Below, piece by piece: positions 1-12,600 of a stretch of DNA of 50,515 nt (position 1 is its first letter; the number at the start of each line of letters is the position of its first letter). The stretch is taken from positions 1 through 50,515 of the forward strand of contig JAQGDQ010001272.1 in NCBI GenBank assembly GCA_030141605.1. The letters run 5' to 3'. The DNA comes from Tubiluchus corallicola. Its lineage: Eukaryota; Priapulida; Priapulimorpha; Priapulimorphida; Tubiluchidae. The notes below the pieces were generated by a model that ran no database searches, had not been told where the DNA came from, and saw nothing but the letters and a program-made list of their open reading frames with translations. Position numbers and translations under genes: made by a program.

Positions 1-220
1 AGTAGATTAATTATATTCTACAAGGTGGCACTGCATTAGTTTACTTCAGGGTAGTTTTGGGGTAAAATATGAATAGAACAGAGCTATAGAGAGCCGTCTT
101 GCGAGACACCAGTTTTTGAGCAACATTTTCAGCTGAAGATACTATCACATCGAGAACAGGACATTTGACGTGTCCAGTTTGGGATGGCTGTTTAGGAACT
201 ATGCAGGCACTAGGACTGTA

Positions 221-603
221 CAGGGCCTATTTCAGCCTGGGCGAGGCCCGGGGAAGTGGGGCGTGTGAGGCCCCCTCAGGGGGGGGGGGGCGGTCGCCAC
301 CATGGTTGGCGCCCAGAAAATTTTTGAACTGCCAGAACGCCGGAGAAGCATTTTCGAAGAGAAAATATTTAGTTATACAGTTGTTAAAGGAAAGAACAAT
401 TGAAAGAAAAACTGCTTTATTCTCAAGACCAGTCCTTAATACTTGTCAATACTGGCAAACGGCCCCAGTGCGGCAGAGAGAGAGAGAGAGAGAGGAGGCA
501 GTATGTTCGGATAAAGCAAAAAAATGTTACCTCGGCGCGAGGCCCCCCTGAAGGGTGAGGCCACAGGGAAGTATCCCCACATCCCCCCCTGAAATAGGCC
601 CTG
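221..603. mobile_element. DNA-transposon-like element with CAGGGCCTATTTCAG ends
   Basis: The left end CAGGGCCTATTTCAG (221-235) is the reverse complement of the right end CTGAAATAGGCCCTG (589-603). The interior has a G-run near 280-290 and a (GA)n tract at about 475-493. No matching target duplication is visible: the left flank is GGACTGTA and the right flank is AACATACT. A related but rearranged copy begins at 8557. The superfamily is uncertain; CAGGG termini resemble hAT. Confidence 0.6.
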
Positions 604-614
604 AACATACTTAC

Positions 615-658
615 TCTTTAATGATGTCCAGAAATTCCGTTATATAAAAATCCTCTAG
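615..658 (-). CDS. GLT1D1: GLT1D1 coding exon 8, last exon inside the window
   Basis: Its 44 bases run in phase 0 to phase 2. It encodes LEDFYITEFLDIIK plus GA, between TTATTTCAG and GA/GTAAGTATG. This matches the family's EVDPVFTREVKAKVK segment. The intron is only 11 nt long before the terminus of a CAGGGCC-type inverted-repeat element begins at 603. Confidence 0.8.
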
Positions 659-3600
659 CTGAAATAAGTACCAAAATGTGTTTTATACAATTTTCTAATG
701 CAACACTAAAATAAGACACACACGCAGGTAAAGTTAGCCAAATACTAAAACAAGTTCATTTAACTTGCTTACAATTTCCGTTTTTTAGCAAAATTCTACA
801 AGATGCAGTAATGGTTATATGTAAATGCAGATTACGTAACAACCTGTGGTGTGTTAAGAGGTATCGTTCATAGCATGTAAGATGCTCTATTTTGTAGTGT
901 GTTAAAAAGTGCAAATAAAGTCCTTAAGTAAAACTCAATGAAAGATAAAATAACTGAAGATAAAACCTGAACGAGTCAACTAGATGAACCAAAAAGCCTG
1001 CCACATAAAAAAATATACAATTTAAAAAATGCCATTACTTCATAAAATAAATATTTGGTTTTAAGCTTTAATAATTTCAGTTTTCAATACAGTGTTCCCT
1101 CACTTATCGCGGGTGTTCCTGTTTTGTTTCTCTTGGGAGGCTCGTAGAGAAAACCAGAAAACACGCCGTCAAATTAAACTAGTTTATTAAGCGAGAATTC
1201 TACAACACAAAAGTATGAAGGAACACGAAATGTTTACAGTAAACGTGAAAATCTGGAAAACGTTTGAGTGTATCTCAAAATGTAAGTATACAAGAGAATG
1301 TGTAAGTGCCGTCCGTGTGAATCCATGTGTCTCGTCTCAGCGGCCTGCTTCGCCTTATATAGCGTGCCCAAGAAGATTCCAGAAGCTCTGTTCCAAACAT
1401 TCCACACGATAAGACGATTATTCTAACGGAACATTCTACAATGTTCTATGTAATTCTAATAGAACCCGCGATAAGTGAATTTCCTCGAAGTAGGGATGCT
1501 ACACTTATTTTAGTAGTTATACATTATTTTAAGACTTTATAAACCCTCCCCACACTCTTATACATAACCCTTTCCCATTCTTTCTGCAAAATTCATCAAA
1601 TCTATACATTACTGTACAATACGTACTACGCAGGTGCAAAAATACTTTAGACGGAGTACCGCAAAACCCGTGAAACCGCGAAAATAGTGCGATAATTATC
1701 TTACATTACATATATTTTTGAAAACCCGTGAAAAAGAGAGTCCGCGACAAACGAACCGCGAAGTAGCGAGGGAACGCTGTACCAGGTAATACCTGTGTAC
1801 TAGTACTTAACTTTATATATAACGAATGTACTAAATGAAGGGCTAGAAATACTTGTATAAACTGAAATTTTTACGGTATTTTCAGTATTTTTTATGTTCC
1901 ATGGCACAGTCCATTATATTTTTTTTGTTTTACGATCTCCTGACATATATTACAGTTTATCTTGAAATGCAGTTCTTTGCAATCCCAGACAGCATACGGG
2001 ACACTTGTAAGACATGAATGGGACAAAGAGCTAACAAAATTTCTCCTAACATCGTATGCAGATCCTTTTAGAATTTTTTATTTTAGCACAACTACTACGA
2101 GTTTTATACAATGTGTGATGTAAAAACAATGAATATTACAACCTTGTTTTAATTTTTTGAATACAACCACCTCCCACCAATCCATCATTACCAAACACCA
2201 CCACCCATCAATCCATCATTACCAAACACCACCACCCATCAATCCATCATTACCAAACACCACCACCCATCAATCCATCATTACCAAACACCACCACCCA
2301 CCAATCCATCATTACCAAACACCACCACCCATCAATCCATCATTACCAAACACCACCACCCATCAATCCATCATTACCAAACACCACCACCCATCAATCC
2401 ATCATTACCAAACACCACCACCCATCAATCCATCATTACCAAACACCACCACCCATCAATCCATCATTACCAAACACCACCACCCACCAATCCATCATTA
2501 CCAAACACCACCACCCATCAATCCATCATTACCAAACACCACCACCCACCAATCCATCATTACCAAACACCACCCACCAATCCATCATTACCAAACACCA
2601 CCACCCATCAATCCATCATTACCAAACACCACCACTCATCAATCCATCATTACCAAACATAACCACCCACCAATCCATCATTACCAAACACCACCACCCA
2701 CCAATCCATCATTACCAAACACCACCACCCATCAATCCATCATTACCAAACACCACCACCCACCAATCCATCATTACCAAACACCACCACCCACCAATCC
2801 ATCATTACCAAACACCACCACCCATCAATCCATCATTACCAAACATAACCACCCACCAATCCATCATTACCAAACACCACCACTCATCAATCCATCATTA
2901 CCAAACACCACCACCCATCAATCCATCATTACCAAACACCACCACCCATCAATCCATCATTACCAAACACCACCACCCATCAATCCATCATCACCAAACA
3001 CCACCACCCATCAATCCTTTTACCAAACACCACCACCCATCAATCCATCATTACCAAACATAACCACCCACCAATCCATCATTACCAAACACCACCACCC
3101 ATCAATCCATCATTACCAAACACCACCACCCATCAATCCATCATTACCAAACACCACTACTCATCAATCCATCATTACCAAACATAACCACCCATCAATC
3201 CATCATTACCAAACACCACCACCCATCAATCCATCATTACCAAACATAACCACCCACCAATCCATCATTACCAAACACCACCACCCATCAATCCATCATT
3301 ACCAAACACCACCACCCATCAATCCATCATTACCAAACACCACCACCCACCAATCCATCATTACCAAACATAACCACCCACCAATCCATCACTACCAAAC
3401 ACCACCACCCATCAATCCATCATTACCAACCACAACCACCCACCAATCCATCATTACCAAACACCACCACCCATCAATCCATCATTACCAAACACCACCA
3501 CCCACCAATCCATCATTACCAAACACCACCCACCAATCCATCATTACCAAACACCACCACCCACCAATCCATCATTACCAAACACCACCACTCATCAATC

Positions 3601-6600
3601 CATCATTACCAAACATAACCACCCACCAATCCATCATTACCAAACACCACCACCCATCAATCCATCATTACCAAACACCACCACCCACCAATCCATCATT
3701 ACCAAACACCACCACCCACCAATCCATCATTACCAAACACCACCACCCACCAATCCATCATTACCAAACACCACCACTCATCAATCCATCATTACCAAAC
3801 ATAACCACCCACCAATCCATCATTACCAAACACCACCACCCATCAATCCATCATTACCAAACACCACCACCCACCAATCCATCATTACCAAACACCACCA
3901 CCCACCCATCCATCATCACCAAACACCACCACCCACCAATCCATCATTACCAAACACCACCACCCATCAATCCATCATTATCAAACACAACCACACACGA
4001 ATCCATCATTACCAAACACCACCACCCACCCATCCATCATCACCAAATCCTCCTACTGCAATTTTTACAGTTTTCACCTTCTATGCAATTAAATCAACTA
4101 GAAATTACTGAACATTCCGCCATCTTGTGGGTAAACTAATGAACATTTCACCACTTTTACATTACTGGAGTATACTAATTTACTAATTGAAATTATATTG
4201 ATGACCGAGTTCAATTACTTAAAAAATAAAAAATGTTTTCTTACTGGTGGTCCAACAATTACTAGGCATGTATTGTGTTTCTGCGACAAATGCCAGTCTG
4301 AAAGTGTTACAAAATCTCTTTTTAAAAAAGAAATCACAGATACAGACCCTACTCTGCATCAAAAACAATTTAAGGACTTTCATAGTGCTTGGCTTCAACA
4401 ATTTCTGCAATTTCTCCATTAAACATCTCTCTACAATAAGCACTCGGTATAACGGACTATTTCTGCGCGGCTTGTCTCTTTTGGTTGTTGCAAACAATTC
4501 CACGATAATGTCTTAGCGCATGACTTATTATGTTGCTCGTTTCCGCCATCTGATCTAGCTTAAAATACAGTAACTAGATGTCAAGATGCCCAGGCGTGCG
4601 CCCTGGAGACGTTCAAGGATCGCACTGCTCAGCCACAGTCGACGCTGCAGCTCCATCAATGTGATCAATAACTGACTCTCTTGGCGCACACTCCATTGTC
4701 TTCCGAGACAGAAGGATGCAGAACCTATATTGTTGACTTTGAAAAAATAGTTTTGAAAACTTGCATAACAATTGCTAACCTACCTGAAAACGCTTTGGTC
4801 ACGTATAATGGCTCTTTAACAGCCCGTATACCAGCAACTAGTAAATAAACTTCAGGATTTTTGTGCGGGTATGACAATACGTGTCGAAGGTGGGATGCTA
4901 TTGAAAAACTATTGGACGGATTAACCATAACGCCTAGGAATAAGTAATAAAACTGATGAAATAATGTAAATTATTTGGACACCAACAACCAACAGTAATG
5001 TGTTAAGCTTAGCATTTTAAGGAATACACATATAAATTACGATTATGCTGAAAAACTTTTTATTTGTTGATCAGGTGATAGAAATTGAAACTGTTGCAAC
5101 GCTATCTACTAGCAGCACATAAATTGCATATTCTGCAGTGTTTGATTAATTTTTGCACTGTGTCATGCGTGCACTGTGTATGATCCAACCTGCTAGCTAA
5201 TGGTTTTCTTTCACTACAAATCTATCTACTAATCAATAAACAAAGTATTGATTTTATAGCTACTCAACAATTTGTATTACATCTCTGCAACATTAGTGAC
5301 CGTAGCAACTCATCTTCTAAAGCAGGGGTGTGCAAATTATCTGACTAGCCGGGCCACATTAAACTTTCTAGCAATTCCTGCGGGCTACAGGCAGTTTGAT
5401 CAAGGAGCCAAGTACAGAAAGGCCTAATAACGATTTTTTTGCATCCGACCTGCGTACATCATTACTACTACACTCAAGAAACTATTTTAGAAGTTATTAA
5501 AATTTATATTACAAACCATATATTTCTACTTTCAGGACAGATAGTGGTAATTTCATTACAATGCATATTAGTAATGTGTATCACACAGTCTGTGTAGTAC
5601 AGCGACATTAAGCTACAACCGTCTTGTAAGGGTTAATTCCATCCGATCTAGTAGAAAAAAACTACCGGCACTATCTTTGGGATCGTGGCACGGACTTCAG
5701 CTGGATACACTCAATTAATCGCCCGGGCCGCACTTTCATTAGGTTGACAAATCTCTTTGCGGGCCGTACAAATTCTCTCGGTGGGCCGCAATTTGCACAC
5801 CCATGTACTAAAAGGTGCGGGTTTGCAGGAATTGTTGTTTAGGTCACACAGCTAATATTTGTACTTACCTGGTGGTGTAGTGATTATCTTCTCAGGTGGT
5901 ACGACATCAGGCTAAGAAAGAAATGGAGGCACAATTAGCACAACCTATCAAAGTACTTATTTAGCAACCTGTTACTCGCGCATAATAAAGTTAAAAAGCT
6001 GCAGAACAAAACCATAAAAATTAATTACATATTAATTACCTTAGCAACTTTTCCTATTATATTTACTCAAAACTTAAAATGGCATACGATTAGACAGAAA
6101 TGCAGTTTAATTATTACTCTGAATCCACATTAAATAAAAAATTTTAGTTTGTACATGAACTTTTACAAGAAGAATGCAATAAATCGTTATTTTATTAGTC
6201 ATTATTATCTTAGTCAGATAGCTATTTTCTCCTAGTACAATTGCATTACGTCTTACATTAACTTAGTTATTCTGGACATATAAGAAGGAGCGCAGTAAAT
6301 TCATTACATTCACAGAAAAAAAGTAATGAAAGCACAAATATAATTTAAAAATTCATTCTTTTTGCTATCCTAAGCAGAGTTCTTGCCTAGTCAGTCCGTG
6401 CAATACAAGCTGCGTTCATTTAGCAATTTTCATTTAGCCAAACATGAAGCCAATCACAGTAAAAAATAAAATATATGATGTAAATTTTCACCAAAACAAC
6501 TGAAGATACTAAAGCATCAAGTTGAATCATAATTCTCATTCATTGAGAATTATATTATTTAGTATTATTGTCCAAGTCAGTAGATTTGTTCTTAATCAAT

Positions 6601-9600
6601 AAGCCTAGAAATAATGAAGTTGAACTCAAATCAAAATGTATTCAACTCCTGTTGTTGATTAATAGCATTATTAACCCAAAGTGTTTTTATCATTTCATAA
6701 CAATTTTGACCTGTGTTTCACATAAAATCTAAATGCAATTTTTAGTTTAATCAAGATTGACCTTATTTTGTTGCCCGCTAATTAAACAACATGTATATTC
6801 TTTTCTCTGGATTATATAGCAAATGTCATAATTTTAAAAATTACTAATGTTTCCTAAATTAAACTGATAACATTAATGCCCACCAATGTATAAAAAATCT
6901 TTTTATCTATATTCGGTAAAGGATAGCAGACTAGGTGACTTTATAGTCTTTTCGCTATCCTTTCTCTAGTTCTAAATCTATCTATACATTTTAACCATTT
7001 TTCAAAACTTATTAGAGATTCTTTTATTAATCATGTTTTATTGTAACACTATAAAGAGATGAATAAATTGAAATTGAAATGAATTGAATTTGAATTGAAT
7101 CAATTCATTGAAAATCACTTTTGCTGCATGACATATAAGCGAATTATAAAAAAATCAGACCTGTTAGTTCTTCACTGTGGCAAAAAGTACTAGACAATAA
7201 AATCTTACAGGAAATTCATAAAATCCAAAAGCATTTGCAACAAAGTGAGTGTTCTAAAATTCAGCCACAGATTTAACTTAGAATATACAATGTACTTAGA
7301 ATGTACATATATAGAATATGTACAAATTATTGAACATTATTTTATTATAAACTAACGCATTCGTATAATAATTCAATTTTCATTCGTCTTAAATGCAAAA
7401 TCTGATCATTTTTAATTACCTGGTACATGCGCATTAACTAATTATATTAGTAACAATCCTGAGAGGGTGGCTGACCTCGATAACTTATAGTTCTTTCACC
7501 ACCCTTTCACCACTAATCAATAATTACTTTTGCACTTTGTAATATTATTGTATGTTGTACAGATTTATAAATCTCTTAGTTACGTATTTTGCTATTTTAA
7601 AAATGGTAATAAACTAATAAACCTACTTACTACACCTACGGTACAACAAAATTAAGCATCATTAAGAATTCATGGCTAATACATATGTGTACAGCACTGT
7701 GAGGTAAAGTGTATATGGTTCCTAGAGATGATTTAGATATATTACGACAATGTTCAATTTACTATGGTAAAGCAAATAAATTACTCATGAAATTTACTCA
7801 CTGTTCAGTTAACGTGAAGAGACAATTGTTTAATGCTTACTGCACTACTTTTTATTGTATGTCCACTTGGAGACATTTTTATTCTTACAATCTTATCAAA
7901 CTCAAGGCTGCATATAATGTATCAACACGGAAGCTGTTTAACTTTTCATATGATACGAGCGCTAGATATATTTCTACTAGACTTAATATTATTTATTTTG
8001 ATGTGATGCACAGAAAATGTGCATACAGTTTATACGTCAGGCTGAATAAGAGTGAAAATTTTATATGCAAGAACATTTTAAACAGTGATGTAAACTTTTC
8101 TTCTGTAATTAGACGTCATTGGTGTAGTTTGTTATATCGTTAATTGTTATTTGTGTTATTGTTGTGTGTCATGATTTATTGTATTATTTGTGTTAATTTG
8201 TGATGTGTATATGAACTTTGTAAAGTTTGAAATAAAATATTAAATCAAAATTAAATTAAAAATCAAAATCTTTCGAAGCAAACTGATAGGTCACCTCTCA
8301 AAAGTACTATATAAATAAATACATGAAAGAAACAATAGCACTAATCTTTGTCTAAATTTAAATTGCAGCATACTCACCCAGAGCTCTATAGCTTTCTTCA
8401 TCATACCCTCAGTAAAAGCAATAATAAACCTGAAAAAAGAAATAAGATGGATGGTAGACTGTTTAACTTTGCGTCTTATCCTTTGTGAAAGGCTACCTCT
8501 AATTATTGAGATATTTTTATCACTTTTTGCTTGCAGTTACCCCTTTATCTAACAAACAGGGCCTATTTCAGAGGGGTAAGGGGGAAGGAGGAGGTTCTTG
8601 GCAAGAATCGGGTTTATAAGCCACCTCCGTACCCATCCTACGAAGTCATGGTCCTCTTCGACTACGAAGGATGAACAACAACAACAACAACAACATTTCA
8701 GGGGGGAGAAGTGGGGATACTTCCCCGGGGCCTCATCCTCCAGGGGTGCCACGCGCCGAGGTAACATTTTTTTTGCTTTATGCGAACATACTGCCTCCTC
8801 TCTCTTACCGCATGCTCGCCGTTCGCCTTGTACGGCTCGGTGCGATGTTCAGCAGTTTTCAATTTCAGAATTTCTAACACCGGACGATTATCCCGATTGC
8901 AAGATGGCGGCCCCCCGCGGCCACACTTTGTTTCACAAATGGGAAAAAATCTCTGAACAGGTAACAAAAATTTCCAGTACTCGACCGGTATTACAATTTT
9001 TAAGAAATGATTTAAATGGATCAGTTTTTGATTGTGGTCGTTTTTCTTTAAGGCGCAAGACAATGTCCAAGAGAACATTTGAAAGTGGAGCTGTCAAGCG
9101 GCAAAAGAAGAAGAGAACCGAGGAACTGACTAAAATTGTTAGTAACAACCTGGACAAGGACGTAGTTTCTTCAACGTTTGTTATTGGAATTTTAAACGCG
9201 ATGGCAGCTTTACCGTCTATTAATTTTAATTTTACATTTTTAATTTTTTGTTATCTGCAGCATCACCGTTTATTTTTAATATACTAATCTATCTATAAGA
9301 AAGGGCAGGAGACTAGATGACCCGATTGTCCCTCCCTGCCCTGTTCCAAGATTACAATTGTTTAATATTTAACAAACTTTTGCCCTAAACTATATTGGAG
9401 AAAATAAATGTTCTATGTGTATGTGTATGTGTATGTGTATGTCTATGTCTATGTCCATTTCCATGTCCATGTCTATGTCCATGTCTATGTCCAAGTCTAT
9501 GTCCATGTCTATGTCCAAGTCTATGTCTATGTCTTTTAATTTTGCACTACACAGGTTTATACTCAGTATAAACCATTTCAGTATATTTTCTGCCACATGA

Positions 9601-12600
9601 GAACAAATTTGAAAAAGGACATTAATATATTCTGTGTAATATTTGAACTATGAACTATGAATTTATTTTCACACATCAAAATACAATATCATACACATTA
9701 ATAAACTTTAAATAAAATGATTTGAGTAGTGCGAGGTGAGTGTACGACCATACGGTCATTAACACACTCACCTTACTTAAATGAAAATATGATTATAGTT
9801 ATGCATGCTTCTGTAGATAACTTGATGTAAATAAGGATGAAGTAAATGATGTAATAATTTGAGTAGTGCGAGGTGAGTGTACGACCATACGGTCATTAAC
9901 ACACTCACCTTACTTAAATGAAAAAATGATTATAGTTATGCATGCTTCTGTAGATAACTTGATGTAAATAAGGATGAAGTAAATGATGTAATAATTTGAG
10001 TAGTGCGAGGTGAGTGTACGACCATACGGTCATTAACACGCTCATCTTACTTAAATGAAAAAATGATTATAGTTATGCATGCTTCTGTAGATAACTTGAT
10101 GTAAATAAGGATGAAGTAAATGATGTAATAATAGCAATGGTATAAGAGCAATAAACCTGAAACTGAGAAAGGAAAACATAATATGTAATTACGACTTTGA
10201 GTGAGCCTTAAAGAGTGATAAAATTTTTTTTAAATAGTTACGAATATGAATTATGTGATGATCTGTCAATGTATCATTTACTTGTATTACAATTATTATT
10301 TGAATAGAATTTGACTATACATGAATGTACAATGAGACAAATTCTCGCAAACGGCAAGCAACTGAACCGTGGGTCATCAGTTTCGTTCAGCCGACAGTAT
10401 TGAAGAAGTCCAGCATAATGGATATATTAACTAGAATCATCTGCTAATAAGAAACAGCTTAAGTCGGCATCTTAAAAATCTGCGCGTGCTTTTTCATATT
10501 AATTAAATAATAATAATAATAATTAAAATTTTATATTGTACTTAGAATTAAGGAGGACGTCGGTCATCAACATGTAATTTTCAGCTACAGCACTAGCATT
10601 GTTCAGGTCAGTTCCACCAAATATCACAGCATATGGCACCGGACAATCTGAAATTTAAATAAAATTTATTTAACTTTGAAGAAATACATGTAAGGTTTAA
10701 CATGTAAAAGCTATTTGTTGTTGGCATCCTTCTGTCTCGGAAGACAATGGAATGTGCGTCAAGAGAGTCAGTTATTGATCACATTGATGGAGCTGCAGCG
10801 TCGACTGTGGCTGAGCAGTGAGATCCTTGCACGTCTCCAGGGCGCACGCCTGGGCAAGGTGTATGGAGATCCTGAGTTGCCCAGACAACAGGAACCCCCT
10901 CTCTTCCTCCCTGGTGTAGTCCAAAGGAAAGCGGAGCATTACGTTTGGCACCAGGTTGGCTGCCGGAGTCAGTGAGCATGCTGCACTGGTCCGCCTTCGG
11001 GGCTCCACTCCTGATTTGGAAGGTTTACTCCTCTACACGTGGCCGTTGGGTTACTTGACCTCCTCCGCCTTCTAGCCATTGGCTGCTTGTGCAGCTCCTC
11101 CGCCTAGTGTCGAGATACTGTGTGGGCATCCCGCAAGCCTACAGCACCTGGTATTCCTAGGCTGTCACCCATCCAAGTACTAACCAGGCTCCACGTTGCT
11201 TAACTTCGGTGATCAGACGAGAACCGGTGTTTTCAACGTGGTTTGGCCGTAGTTGTAAGAGCTATGAACTTCAGTAAACAAAAGACAGGCATATTGTAAA
11301 TACTAAAAGATGGCGCAGCGTACCAAGTACCATCCCACATCTCAATTTGTCGTTCAGCTAACTAGTTCATTTGTAAATAGCAAATAGCACAACATCCCTA
11401 ATTTTGTGAATTATTTGAAATTATTACTATATCAAACAAGGAATAAAAACCCTTCCCAATTTGACCATTGGACTCAAAAATGCTGGATATTTTCTCTGAT
11501 ACAGATATATCGTATGCTTGGTTGGGGAGGATTATTTAGGGAAGCACATACACCAATCGATTGAAAATAATTCATCTGATTCAGAAGAAAATAGTGCGAG
11601 CTATAACATTTGCCGGTTATCAGGACCATACACCACCAATATTTAAAAGACTAAACTTTCTAAACATTTATGACATTAATAAGTTCCAAACTGCCATTTT
11701 CATGTACAAATTCTCTCACAAATTATTGCCTCCCTTATTTACTGATTATTTTTGTTTGAATGCTGAGATACATAATTACGGCACACGTTATAGACTTAAC
11801 TATCACTACATACAGTGCAACACAAATGTTAGAAAATTTTCTATTAAATACAATGGCCCTTACATATGGAATTCAACTGCTCCAGCTATTAAAAATACCA
11901 ACTCGCTGCCCATATTTAAAAAAATTATAAATTAAACTTACTTGAAACGTATAGCTGATCACTCAATCATGATTTGTTGTTTTTCATTTTCAAAAACTTC
12001 CCCTCTAGTATAATAATATTTTTATTACTTCCCACCCGTATTCATATTTGTATATATTGTAATATTGTATCTGTATATATTGTAATTTTTCTCGTAACTA
12101 ATTCTAGTGGCCTACCATAAACTAGCTTCTTAGGTCTCTAGTGCAGAATTCATGAATTGTATCATATTTTTGTATTAACAAAAACTGATTATCGATGCAC
12201 ATGTAATGTATATGTATATGTTTATTGTGAAATAAATCTATTAAATCTAAAAAATTAAATCTAATACAATGACTTTAATTTTGCAAAACTACAGTCATGG
12301 TAAACATATTCCAGCAAAAACTTCCAAGCGATGAGAAACATGCAAAAACACACAAATTTTTCCATAACTATCAAAAAACTATCTCAATGGAGAAGAGATC
12401 TAGTAAGAATATCACAAAAGTTAATGCGAAACAACCAAATGGAATACACCGGTATCATTATAAAACTAAAATACCATTATATATATATATATATATGTAT
12501 AATAATCTTTATTTGCCATTGAAATACATTGATAATCACTGACAAAAACTTTACAGCAGGGGTGTGCAAATTATCTGACTAGCCGGGCCACATTAAACTT

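Noticed and set aside
2157-4139. A 660-codon His/Pro/Thr-rich open frame
   Set aside because: It is produced entirely by a 31-bp satellite lacking stops in three frames; there is no start context, splice signal or unrelated coding flank.
8598-9287. A 229-codon plus-strand frame as a gene
   Set aside because: It overlaps a transposon end, (CAA)n and a LINE-like 3' region; its protein has no recognisable domain and no splice pattern.
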